Source of the DNA: Prostheceraeus crozeri
Lineage: Eukaryota; Platyhelminthes; Polycladida; Euryleptidae
DNA: 64,000 bases
Direction of reading: 5' to 3'
NCBI GenBank assembly: GCA_907163375.1
Contig: CAJQUW010007551.1
Span: 1-64,000 of the forward strand
The notes under the pieces are model-generated. The model worked only from the letters and a program-made list of their open reading frames with translations. It had not been told where the DNA came from and made no database searches. The position numbers were made by a program, and so were the translations under genes. Below, piece after piece: positions 24,889 to 38,200 of the stretch; position 1 is the first letter of the stretch; each line of letters opens with the position of its first letter.

Positions 24889-25180
24889 ACATATTGCGTG
24901 CAGATGCTCGGGAGTACAGTAGTCAACGAATCAAAGTTAATAGAAAAACACACATCCCGGCGCACTTGTAAGAAAACTGTTACACATTGCTCTGATTCAC
25001 GGACAAAAGGAAAAATGTATCACTCTAACATGGATAGCAGATGGTTAGCTATCAGCACTACTAACTATGATTGTCAGTATTGTGAATTGTCATTATTTCA
25101 TGAAAAAGTCTGTCATTCACTGAGATACAAACATGGAGAAAAATAGCATAAACAACATGGGTTAGATCACATATCCAACA
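24724..25180 (-). repeat. Right LTR of the Copia fossil (about 457 bp)
   Basis: Bounded by TGTTGGATATG (minus strand, from 25180) and CTCAACA (to 24724). It is next to the primer-binding site on its inner side and CTCTG on its outer side. Confidence 0.8.
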
Positions 25181-25185
25181 CTCTG

Positions 25186-26145
25186 CACCTGCATAGGCTA
25201 CCTCTTTTGCCCTTCCTCAATTTTGATTTCATTGTGAGGGCCAGCCCTCTTTGAAAAAATGGTTGGAGATATCTTCAACGAATTCGTGTTCATCCTCCAT
25301 GCCATGATGTGCTTTCGACCGTGCTAATCAAGTTTGTATGTGTATCAAGTGTAGCATGCACTACAGAGAAACATTTATTCGATTTATCGTGAATAGATGG
25401 CTGCATTCCAGTTGTCAAAATCAACTTAAGTTTTTAATTCGCATCACTTGCCATTTTATGTTAATAAGGCAATTGTCTCGATAGCCTATCTGTCAAGCTT
25501 GTGAGAATTGTTACCAACTGATTGACAACCTTACTAGTGAAATATCATGATAACTGTCAAAATTCCGAATAGCTTTCTTTCGTGGTTTGAACACCATTGA
25601 TTGAATGTTTGACTATGTGGACTACACACCGCTTGCTTGATTGGATACACTTAAATCCCGCAGGTCTGCGACACTGATCGGGAATGACTAACACGGTAAC
25701 TGCAAAGCTGGTCAGTTGCCATTACTCAGTAACTAGCTTTCTGATAAACGTGTTTCTTCCCGATCATCCCTTGTTTTGTCTTGTAATTGATTATATAGCG
25801 TCATGTGTTACGTTCAGTTCGGTGAATATAATCAGTCGCCTGTAGGCCGTAAGATCTCTCGCAGATTGATCGATGCTAATTGTTTTTCCATACATACATG
25901 TAAAGCAAGAAAACCCACGTTCATCATAGTTCTGATGTCAAAATATGCTTTCAAAAAGAAAATCAACTCCAATTAAAGCCAAAATTGCTTCTACTAGTTG
26001 AGTAAAAACGATCACCTTAAAAATAACATTTTTTCGAATCAACAAATTTGACGAATTAGAATAACACAAAATTCATGATGCCACAGCAGGCTAGATAGTT
26101 TTGGGCGCTTTGTGAACGATGAGACTAATATCATGTCGATCATTA
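25186..26145. other. 3' flank of the GST gene
   Basis: No coding signal. On the minus strand this is downstream of the GST stop codon and should hold its 3' untranslated region. I found no poly(A) signal close to the stop that I would trust; the nearest AATAAA (minus) that I saw is near 25374. Confidence 0.35.
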
Positions 26146-26241
26146 TCACTCATCTCCTCCACCAAAAGTAGCCATTTTGTTGTTGATAGGCCAGGGAAGA
26201 TATTTGTCGGAGGCCATGTACGCCTTTATAGTTGGGACATC
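26146..26241 (-). CDS. GSTM-like: GST Mu exon 8 (last coding exon)
   Basis: Follows acceptor TTACAG. Encodes [20 protein letters not shown] through [11 protein letters not shown] and stop TGA (26146-26148). Matches the GSTM C-terminal segment IxAYMxSxxF...PxNxKMAxW. Confidence 0.93.
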   Translation of the reverse strand, partial: DVPTIKAYMASDKYLPWPINNKMATFGGGDE

Positions 26242-29200
26242 CTGTAACGAAATGGCGTTTATGATTCAGAATGTATATACTTTCCTATTGTGTTGACACT
26301 TACCTCAAATCTATCCAAATACGCTTGTAGATTTGGCAGCCCTTTCAATAAATTGGCATCAAATCTTTTCAAAGATTCAATCTGTTCGTAAAGCTCGAAG
26401 TCGGCGTACGTAATCTGAAACGTTCAGACGATTTCATTAATTGACACGATGCCTTTACAGTATTTTATTTCTATTCATGATTATTCTCAGCAGCGTTGTC
26501 ATAAGCGCTCAATCGACATTTTCAAGCCAAATTTAGCAGTCATTTTTGACAGTACATGTATTTCAAAGCCAAATACAATATTTAGCCTATTTTGAAATGT
26601 GCAACGTTTTTGAACATTGCGCCTCGTAGGCTTAAAGTTAGCTCGTCCATATTACACCATAATTTCTTGTCTTTTTAATTTTGAAAAGCTCTTGAAGGCA
26701 AGATCTTAATGATTTTGTTTTCGCACTTGCATACGCAGCATAGTGCTTGGCGATTTTTTGTGTTCAGAGAAAATAAACAACTGACTTCCTATTTTCATGT
26801 GCGTTGATCCTCTTAAACATAGCTGATTCGTCAGGAAACATTCTAAAGGGCAGTTTATACTTCTACGAGGGTACATACGCGCTGCGCTACGAGTCAGCAA
26901 TCACGTGATCTGATGCTGCCAAAACATGGGGAATGTTTATGGATACGCGCGGGCGAGCGTTTATAGTTTGCGCGTCGTCTACAGTTGTCCACGTTGCCGC
27001 TTGAAAGTGACTACGACTAGAAATGGAAGAAGAAACCGCCGACATTTTGAATTTATATCTGCTACATAAAAAGTGCAAGAAGAGAAGAAGAAGAAGAGCT
27101 CACTACATCAGGCCTCTGAATGTTACAAGGGAGCTGACCGGAGAATTCAGCTAGTATTAGTTTAGATGCAGAGCTTCATATGAATATTTTATTTCTAACT
27201 TATTCGATGTTTGAATCGGTTATTCTGTGTTTTATGTGGTCTGAGAGAAAGCTCAGAGACTCGTAGAACTTCCACCTCATTCCCTTCTGAGCTGGAGCGC
27301 CACTTTTTGCATCCATCGACTTCCTCTTTCGTGCATACTGGTCTCTCAAATACTTCCATTTATCTTTACAATCTTTGACACTCCTTCCCACTGATTCGGC
27401 GATAGATATCCAAGATTGGGCTGCCATCTCTTGATCCTTGTGATCTCTGCTCCCTGTGTTGTATATTCCTCTATCAATTTATCCTCAAAATCGGCATCTC
27501 TCTCAACTTCCTGCATGTTTGCTGGGCCTTGCGTAGCGCGTAAAAGTAAGATGCGAGTCAACTGCCGAAATCTACGCGCGTAGATTCTCTTCATGTCCAA
27601 ATGACCGGGTGAATCACTCTTCATGTGATGACGTCAGAGTATTTTCCTCTCTCTTGGCGCGGGGAAGCCGGCGCGTATGCTACGCGCGTAGAAGTATAAA
27701 CCGCCCTTAATGCAACATCGACGTATCAGATCTTAGGCTGAAGTGACGTCATCACGTCGCCTAAAGTGAATGATTGCGGTAAACGGAGGAATAAGAAGTG
27801 TATCTAATCGGCATGCGTCTCTGATTCAAATAGGCCTAATCTGCTAATTACTGATATCAACTCGCAGAGACTACAGGAGGCAAATATGTTTTTCCTTCAC
27901 TGCTTGGAAAGGCAGGCTTAGTTATTTCGCTTATTAGCAGGAATGCAATTCAACATTCTGAAACATAAATACTGTAAAACAGTTAAATGCTAAGTGAAAG
28001 TAAAGTAATATCTGCTCTGCAGTCTCACAATACATGCAAGTGGCTCAAAATACTTTTATCACCCACACTGATTCGTCATTGACGTCTAGATTATATGAAG
28101 CAGTACATTCTATCTAATGTGGATCACTGAAAAGCAAATTTTTCCATCAACATCAAAATATGCTGTAGAGCAAATTGCTTTGAAATCCCGGGATTGCAAT
28201 CCTTTGTTCCAACGCATGCAAGTGGTTAGCCAAGTAGAGATGAAAATTTCCAAGATTCATGATCGACAACAATTGAAATCATCAGAAAATATCATAATGT
28301 TGATGTACAGTATTATCTTTACAGATATTAATTGACTAAATATCTATAAAACATTAAGAAATATTTATTCCTGTTGTCATTCTTCCATCGGTGATGAAGG
28401 GTTATATACATTAATTCAACAATAATCGGTAGGCCTGTCTGTTTAAAATCGAGCCTCAACTATCCAAAATGTCGCATTTACATTATCCAATAGTAATGCC
28501 AAGTACCGGGTGTCCCAAAAGTCGCCCAAAACTTTAAGACTGTCATTTGCTTCAATTCAATCATATGTACATGCGATTTTTTTAAAAATGTACATCAGAT
28601 CGGGGAATTTCATGTAGCATATTTGTATTCATACAATTTTAACTTAATTATCATTTTTTGGCTCTGAGACTTTACAGCTAAAACTATGTATATCCATATG
28701 TAAAAAATACTGACTGCAAATTAACATTTTACTAGCCAATAACGAAGCATGCAATCAACGAAAGAAAAAAACAAACTCTAATTTACGAAATGTTCACATA
28801 AGACATTGCTCAACTGCTTCTCTTCCACACTCGATCACCGCTTCCAACCTCGAGCGCGGGCTCAGAATAAATCGTCTCAATTCACCTAAGTCGATATTCT
28901 CAATCACCATCGTTATCCTCTCCTGAAGCTCGTGTAGGTTTCTTGCAGTGAAGCAGTGGTATAGACGGTCTTTCACAGTACCCCAGAAGTAGTAGTCCAG
29001 TGGTGTCAAATCTGGCGAGTGAGCTGGCCACCGATTCGGATATCCTCTGGCGCTAATCCGATCATCAGGGAATATTTAAGACAGGAAAGATCTTGCAACA
29101 TCGAAAAATGTGGAGGTGCTCCATCTTGTTGTAAGATTGCGGAATTCACAAACCGTCTTCTTCTCAGTTGTGGGATGACATGATCGCGAAGCATGTTGGC

Positions 29201-32200
29201 ATAATTTTTTCCTGTATCGGTTCCAGGAAAGGAGTTAGACGGCACTTGGCAGAATACCGAACCATACACACACTTTTGGAGCATGGATGTCTTTTTCGAT
29301 GACTTCCCGCGCCTTCTCCGATCCCCAAACGATACAGTTGTGGCGATTCACATGGCTCACCACTGAGAAATAGGACTCATTCCACAGAATCGACTCGAGA
29401 TTAAGGGCACCTGACATGAGGAACCGTGCTTTTCCTTATCATCATCTGTGAGTGTCTGCAGTCTGCATGGGTAGACACAATCCTGTGTCGTAGGATCCGT
29501 TGAACACTGGTTTTAGGAACACCTATTTTCCGAGAAACCGAATGACAACTGGCAGCTCCAAATTGTGGATTTGACTGTTGCGTTTCCAGTTCATCCGTTA
29601 GACATTCTTCCCTTTCATCCTCGAGACTGGGCCTAACCGATCGAGGCTTATCTGCTACTGATCCAGTCTCTCTGAAACGCTGAATCAAGCGTGAGATGGC
29701 AGAAACGCTATAAGAGTCGCGATGATGACCATCAGCTATCTTGTGGGCACGTAGTGCCGCTGAAGAGGTGGTGAAGAAAAGCTCAACAAATTCAATGCGT
29801 GTTTCGAGATCCATGCCTAGAGTAATGATTCACTGAGTATGCAAGGTCTCTATATGACTCATGTGAATAGAGTTCACATTCAGACGATAATTGTACTATA
29901 TCATAATTACAACAAAAAATATACACAATATAATTTTAAATATATAAATATAAAAATTACTAAATAAATAATTAAAATTATCTAAAAAATAAATATACAA
30001 TATAAATGTACTATATGCACACAACAATAGCTTGGTGCAAGTTTAAGAAATTTCGCCAACTTAACAATGCATTGATATCGAGTCAATTGTTAACTTCAGA
30101 ATCATGAAATTATAGTGTCTCTTTCTATGTGATATAAACATCAAAATAGGATACAATGAAGAAATAAAAACAGTGGTACATCAAATTCTCCGATCTGAGG
30201 TACATTTACAAAAATCGCATGTGAATATGATTGAATTGAAGCAAATTACAGCCTTTTAAAGTTTTGCGCAACTTTTGGGACACACGGTATATGTAAATGA
30301 CAATAATGGCGTTCTATTTATTTTCAATTGATAATATGCAAAGATCGGCAATGATAAAATGATATTATTTTATTCTTGAAAAATGATATAAAATGATATC
30401 ATCAAAAAATTTTGTTCCACTATATTTTCTTATCATAGATTCATCACATTTTGAATTGAAGCAAATTTAGTCTCCTTCGTTTGTTCTACCCATGTCCTTC
30501 CGCACTGGTTGATTAATGTTGCGAAAAGCAACAGGCTGTTGTCTATCACGCAAATTATCAAACAACTAATTGGGCAATTCCATATAATAACGGTCGTGAC
30601 AATTCGTCACTTAAATCGAGTTAGCTCGCGAATCAATAAAACATTTTCTGTCTAATTTCATGTGTTATACAACTGTTATCACACGAATATACCATACGAA
30701 TTTAGTGGTGTTTCTAGTATTTTAACTACTTGAGAACATTGATTAAAGACCATAACGGTCGTGACCGCGTCAAATTTAATTTTTGAAGCAAATAATTAAG
30801 TGTCTTGATGTTTTTGAAGTTTTGACTGTAATCTAAATATCTTTAGACCCTTTTTCGTTCTTTAGATACTGTTGGCCTAACCAACTGCACATTGCAGGCA
30901 TATTTGTAATGCGAGTGTATAAAGCTTAAATCAAAACTTGCGATGTCTTCTGTATAGGCCATAGGCCCTACCTAAGTTTTGATATACAAGAAGCTTAGTA
31001 TGACTAAGCTGCTTTCTTCGGTCTTTCATTATTTGGAATATATCGATGCTGCATGCAATCTAATTTCAATTTCATTGCCAAGAGCAATAAAAGTAGCATG
31101 GTAGCTGTGACGATCGAAAAATTCGTGTGTGTCGTATCTATTTACGGTGTAGGTCTACGTATATTTCACTAAAAAATGGTATATTTGCATAATAAAAAAT
31201 AAAATGATATCATTGCCGATCATAGATAATATGTCATGTGCAGCGATTTTTGAAACTGACTGTGTTCGCAGTGACGAAACAGGATTACGTGCTTGCAAGT
31301 TAGAAAAATGACATGAATATCGAACAAGATCACTATCGTTTATCTATTCGTCCAGACATTATTTACCTTAACTCACTGTAAATCGAGAACTACGAGGACA
31401 TTCCCTATGACGTCGCTATCCGGTTAGACTTAACCGATCAATATTCTTCTATTGTCAAGTAGGCTATATGAGAAAAGGAACAGCCACTACATTTAGCTGT
31501 CTACACGTATGCTATCTTATCTGCCGCGGGTACGTGAAAAGTGAATTTGCTGGATGTCATCGCTCGATCAGGCTATTTCACGCGTAGCTTCGTGGCTGTT
31601 CATTATTGCAGCAATCGAATAAGATAAAATCACTACTTCAAAGAGGCTGTTGATATTTTCTGAATTATTTGTACCATGAGAGAGTTAATTACAAACTGGT
31701 GCTATAGTTCCTAGAATTCCTGGTGCAACATCAAAAATTCAATTTCACTTTTTAAGTTTTCACGCGCTATGAGTCATGACATGATTCAGTGATCGACGGA
31801 ACAGGAAGCTCTATAAGTTACCGAATCTGATTCTAATTCAAAATCTTATGTCGATGTCTTATGCGGCGGTTCATTTGAGGAAACAGGATGTTATTAATGG
31901 CTAACTATCACTTAACATGCTCAGTTGCTCCCCCCTCCTGTGTCTGTGGAGATGCATAATTGTCATTTTCTAGTATATTTTGATAGAAATGTGTATATGT
32001 CATCGAAATACAAGTAATTATGTAGATTCATAATCGACAGATGAATTTGGGATTATTTACTTTAGTTTGAAAGATCCCAAGCTGACAGGGCAAGAAAAAA
32101 ATCTGTTCTATTTATATTCAACTTAACTTTGATCTAATTTAATCGCAGATCCATATTCGCAGCTGTCACAGAGACCGAGCCGTCTTTGTTATACACGCAA

Positions 32201-35200
32201 GCACTCAATTTTAAGTGCGTTCTAAATGAAACAGACGCTGCTGACAATGGACACTAAGCAAGCTAACAGCTGTAGCACGTACCGATTACCCAGCGAATGT
32301 TCTGGAGACCGGATATCCGCACAGATGAGTTGTTTGAAAGAACAGGGGATTAATTACATCTATCATTTGTATGATTTATGCAATATGAAGCCTCCATTAA
32401 ACAGCTGTTCTAAGCAATTATGATTTTTCGTTGGCATATGCGATTATTACTCCTCAGATGAGTGGTCCTGATAATCCTTACATGGTTCAACGTGGTATTA
32501 CTTGATCAACAGTGCGGTTATTCAACAATTACAGATAAGAAAACAAAAAAAATAGTGCATACCAAGAGTTCATGCATGATGCAAGTCAGGACATGACTAC
32601 AAGATGAGAATTTTTGAAGACTATCAAAGCATCTGACTTACCTGATCTCCATTTACCCAAGATTTTGTTCCGAGGAAGGTTGAGAGTCGCTGGAGTTTAA
32701 GACCCGTGGTTTCCAGGTATTTGGGTTTCTCTTTCTCCTGGAATTGAAGACGGGTTATTCACAACCGAAACCATGTTAGCATTTCAAAATACACATTTTG
32801 ATTCATTAAGGATCTTCGTTCATCAACAGATAAATGATTTAGTAAAATGCGATATATAAATTAAGAACATGTTGTAACTGGAGCTTTCACGGCATCAAAG
32901 AGTATGAAAGATACGAACATCTGATCCTGTTCTTTTAGGAACACGATGCGTACATGTTTCTATGCCTTGAGATCAGATGATTGTGCAAAAAAATACTTGA
33001 GTACTATCAATTACGGTCATCACATATTTGAATCTTCCTGTCTGTTTCCCCTCAGCATGTGTCAGAATGAACTGTACTGGCACTTAACATTGATAGCACA
33101 TCCGACATGGCCAGAAGAACACATTTTTTAATAGTTCTACTCAAGCATTGACTATACAGAAAAGGCATCTTATCCTAAGTTGCACTTGAAGCATTGATGA
33201 GATTCGAAACAAGTGCTTCAATACTGCCTACACTGATGAACTTCATAAGTTACCGATCTTTATATATCGATAAAATGACTAGTGGCACACTGCCAACACT
33301 TCACTTATCTTGATCAGTGTCTAGTTTTCCGAGGCCTCGATGGTAAATGTAATAAGAACATTCTGGAAATGAAAAGGAAGTATTTCGAAGCTGAGTAACG
33401 CTGGGAAAATTCAAAAAACATGCAAATATCAACTCTTTACAGCATTATATCCTTATCTATGGCTCGTGAATACTGATAGAAAAAAGACAGAAATTTCCAA
33501 ACACATTCGCACCCTAGTGTGTGTTCTAGTAAATTTGTGTGAATGACTGTTGAATTTGTTTAATATAACTTTAATACATGGTCACAACAGATACAGATGA
33601 CGCAATGAAGCAGATACGTGAGCTTGATCTGAAATCTAGATTTTCACTGGTTTTTCTGAAGGTGGGTTCTGGTCAAGTACTATTGAGCTACAGGAAACTT
33701 TGAAGAAACATCCACCGGTCTCTAATACTGGATTCTCCATCGTCTTGCTCTTTTACAAAGATTTGCAGTATGTAGTCGTCAATTCGGATCATCTATCACC
33801 TTTGATTCTAATCCAACACCGGAATCAACAGCTTCGAAGCACTTCCACAAAGAAGAAATACGTGTATTGGTTGCTAAAACCAGAGCTGCAGAGCCTCTAG
33901 AAAATGAACCTATCATTTTAAACTATACAACCTTTCAACTTCCGAAAATAAGGAGACTCCGGCGACGGCCAAATTTATTTTCCCCAAACACCAATATTTT
34001 AAGAAACTATTCGCTTTTTCACGTAGTATATTCTATTTCAATGAAGTTGAGGCTTTAACGCTACTACTACCCCATCCTGGAGCGCTGCGGTACTTTTAGT
34101 CCGGATGCCCTTCTTGTCGACTTCCGATGACACTTTCGGGACTCAACCTCTGAACCAAAAGATCGCTAGGCCAAGCACTTAACCACTGTACCACGGAGAC
34201 CACTATTTGTCTAGAATACAAAGGTAATAACAGTTAGTTTCACATATAATTTGCTGGTTAACGAATTGATTCCTAGATGCACGTATTGTCTTACAAAAAT
34301 GTTCTTGTGAGTAATTTGTATGTACATCAAGTTATTTTTCTAAATCGCTTGTTAACGATTGCCCTTCTATTTCACTATTTTTTGACATAGATTTTATACA
34401 ATTACCAGCACATAAGATGAAAGAGCAAAATTCCACGGGAGAATGAGGTATATAGTAAAGGTGTGCGAATCCGATCCGATTTCAGTTCGGATTCGGACCA
34501 ATCATTTCGGATCAGATTGGACAGGATCGGTCGAGAAAAATTCGACATCATGGAAATCTATTATTATGGAATGGTATTTATTTCGTCTTCAATGCAACTC
34601 ATCGAATTGCTTTCTTTAATTACGTTAATAACATGACATGCTGCACTTATTCCACATTTCAAACACCGTACTTCTGGGTCGGAAATCGGAGTTCGAAGTC
34701 ATCAATTTCCTTTCCACCTAGTACATCACAAGAAGATCCGCATACCCTGACTCCGTAGCAAGGGTGCATCTGACAAAGGAATCTTTTGGACTATACTACT
34801 TACCCATTGAAAAATTCACATTCAGACATGTCTCTTATTTCGCCGCTCAAGTTATATTCATGAATCTACCAAATCACATACTTGTAGCCTTCATTTAGTT
34901 ATCTAACTTTTCAATAGGCCATAATTGTTGCAATTTATCCTCATCTGAACAAATTTTCCCTCTAATCTGAAAGCAGCTTTGATAATTACGAATCGGTGCA
35001 CATTTCATGGCATGCTGTAACCACATTAAACAATCGCACATGCAGTGGAAGACATTCTTTTGAAGGATTGGCTAACAAGCTGTCCTCCACTCAATTTGTG
35101 CTGGAACTGACCGCAATGCAAATGACGTATTTGAGCTTTCTGAGTTATTGTGCATTTTTCAGGATAGAAAAGCGACGGTCGACAAAGCAGATAGCGCTGT

Positions 35201-38200
35201 TCGTCGAACCATCTTTCGATTTAATGGGCCACAAGTAGTTCAGGCCACTCTGTCAATCCGAGACATGCCGCATGGTGATGTACCTCTACATGGGAACGAT
35301 CGGTCTGTCCACTTCACCTGCAATCAATTCTTAACCAGCCTAATAATAGTGACGATAACTTTCAAGTAGTCTTATACTTTTGGAAAGCTACTGGTGAATG
35401 AATGATACTAAAATCGTGAACAATATTTAGATGTAGTTTATCCGCTATGCAAATACATGTACTATCAACTTGCAAGATGATATGGTTGAGTAAATATATT
35501 AAGGTCAACTCACACGTTTACAAGTTTTTTTGTGAATAAGGTCGAGAACGATGTCCACCTCTTTGAATATGACTACACCCCTGCTAGTCAGTAGTCAGTT
35601 AGGAATGAGATGCCATGCACATAAGAAAGATTCTATTACGAAATTAGATTGTCTCATTCTCAATGCAATGATATCTCGATGTAAGCTTCATAGGACCTTA
35701 GGCTTGAATCATTAGTCTACTCAGGCCACACAAAAATGCTGAACGATCAATATGCTGTCATATCATTCGAACCTATATACATGAAAGGAACCAATCATAA
35801 ATAATAAGATAATTCATCAAGAAAATATTAGCACTGTCTCGCCATACATCGAAAAACAGACCAGTGCTTTGACCGCTAGCAATAATCGGAAGCAAACACA
35901 CAATGCATGTGCCCAACTGTATACATATATTCAAAATGGATACAGGCCTACACAACCCGCAGAGCAAACCCTGAGATTCAATACTTTCAATTCAAAGATG
36001 TGAATAAACAAAATCGGATTATTTCGGATCGGATTTCAGAGAAATATGGGATGGATGATGGAGACTTGAGAAGGCGAATTACGATGGGTCAGTCAAAAGT
36101 GATGTCGCCGACTGACATTTGTAGAAGTCTTGATATCAATTTGTCCCGCAAAGAAACATTTGGTTCAATATATTATATATATAGTGCTCTCGATTTGTCT
36201 CTATAGCTGTGTACCAGGGATGCGGAGTCGGAGTCCCGGAGTCCTATCATTTTTGCTGGAGTAGGAGTCCTATCAAATCATAGGACTCCGGCTCATAGCT
36301 AGACCCGACATAGGAGGCGAGGATACAAGTCGTATGCATCCAACTTAAAGCGAAATTTGATAAACTTTCATCGAAAATGATTGATAATTGATACAGCAAT
36401 GATCACTTAAGATAGGTTCAAGTAAGCCTATCATGATCTATGATGTAGGTTACTAGCCTATTTTCAAAAAACTAGGCTTTACATACTTGCCACCCGGAGT
36501 CGGAGTCCTATCAAATGATAGGACTCCGCATCCCTGCTGTGTACCACGAACCCTGAAAGTCTGCGGAAGCTGGTGCTGTTTGAGATGTGGTGCTGGCGCG
36601 TATTAGCATGGGTTATGTACATGCGTTGTCATTTAAGCGACAATTTATTTGGACCGACTTTTGATAGCATACACCATAAAGCGGAACTTATACTATGTTG
36701 GAGAATCAACGAAAAAAAATTGAAGTTGTAGCCGGAGCCTTTCAAAAAAATTTGACGCCTCCGCAGACTTGGCTAGAACAAAATCTAAATCTGAACATCA
36801 CCTCAAGACGAGGCCAATCGAGATCTGTAGCGAGCTGCTCTCCGGAAAATGGGGAAACCGTCCAACCCAGCGAGCCGGGACAGACGTTAAATAGATAGTG
36901 AGTGACAGAAAGGAAACATTTGACCAAGTGTAAATGAGCTGCCATTCCAAAATTTCACGAAAAGTTGCGTACGAGTAAGATAAATTAATGAAAGAAGGCA
37001 TTCTTCATGAAAAATGAATATAAGTTAGCATACTTGACAGGCATACGAAGTACATCACTTTCAAAAGACGTACAATAAGTACATTTGTAAGTGCAGACTG
37101 CAGATCTCGGTGGAAGGTGCAAAGTGAGCACGATAAGTACATAATACTAGGGATGCAAAAAAAATGTTTTTTTATCGACCATATTTTAAATATTTTTTTT
37201 ATGATGGTCGAGAATTAAGCAATATTTTCATAAACACTTTTACGGAACACGCAAATAGGCATCTGTAATGTATTTCATGCTTTATTACAGATGCCTTATC
37301 ATTTCATTTTCAATTCATTTATCGCAATGTTTGATTTTTGAAAAGGATTACACCATGTCAATTATATAAGAAAGAAAACTATGACTTTGGTTAGATACAT
37401 ATATACGGTGAACTATGATAGAAAAGTCATCGTTAATTTAAAAATTGTATTGTTACAAAAGAAAAACAAAACAAAACAACCGTATCGGATGGAAAACAAA
37501 TCGCAATTACAATAAAACAGTTGATAATGTCAATTCAGTAGGCAAAAAGCAGGTGATAATGAAGTACATGTACGATCTACTCACTAGGCATCATTCAATC
37601 TCAACACATTCAAGCTCACTGTCATCATCAAAATCAACACAATCAGAGTCAAAATCAATGTGAAAGCATAATCTGTTGAAACTCGTTCTTGATTCTGATT
37701 GGATGATTGAGATCACCAATAGTATGATATATCAATAGTGGGATTGGTTCATAGACGTCAGCTATCGCGTGGGAATATATGATTCGAGAATCGAGATAGA
37801 CCAACACTTTCTATAAAAGCCGCCATCAGGAGTCAACGATGATGGTGGACTCCAATTTTCGTTTTGACATAATGATCAACATAACAGTGTTAACCAAAGC
37901 TTAGTTATCGTTATTTCATGTCAATTGCACTAGCTCTAAACTCACTTACAAGGATGACTTTAATAAATTGCATACTGGTTTCTTACGCAGCCGGATTTGT
38001 ATAAGAAACTTTTTTAGGCTAATAAAATTGATGGAATGTAAACTAAGAAGCCTGTATTTTAAAAAACATGTTTGCAAGCGCAAAATTACACAACATCATA
38101 AGCAAAACCATCGTAAAAAACATTGTTTTTTATCCATATTTAAAACATCGCAACCCTACATAATACACACCTAATCTGATTAAAGTTTATCATCGCTATG

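Larger units (their letters stand above)
21287..25180 (-). mobile_element. Copia-type LTR retrotransposon fossil, rearranged
   Basis: The element is flanked by the 5-bp direct repeat CTCTG (21282-21286 and 25181-25185). The right LTR (24724-25180) starts TGTTGGATATG on the minus strand and ends CTCAACA. It is followed by GGTTATGGGCCCAG, a tRNA-Met-type primer site as in Drosophila copia. The main coding block (22510-24888, minus) shows gag with a CCHC knuckle, protease (VDCGATSH) and integrase. RNase H and reverse-transcriptase blocks lie in the opposite orientation at the left. It is broken: the interior is rearranged by a few breaks. The LTR stretches that can be compared are nearly identical, so insertion was probably recent. 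Confidence 0.85.
26847..27707. mobile_element. PIF/Harbinger deletion derivative (861 bp)
   Basis: The TAA duplication (26844-26846 and 27708-27710) is the 3-bp type used by PIF/Harbinger. The ends form an inverted repeat starting AGGGCRGTTTATACTTCTAC, with one mismatch. Inside are the start of a Harbinger transposase on the plus strand (27023-27154) and a damaged MADF-type gene on the minus strand (27200-27624), the usual two-gene set of this superfamily. The transposase body is gone. It lies in GST intron 6. Confidence 0.85.

Noticed and set aside
34455-36040. GCGAATCCGATCC and GGATCGGATTT words as ends of one element
   Set aside because: No extended inverted match and no target duplication found.
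36695-37001. Overlapping 67-residue frames on both strands
   Set aside because: Mutually overlapping with no domain signature; the slightly higher GC explains their openness.
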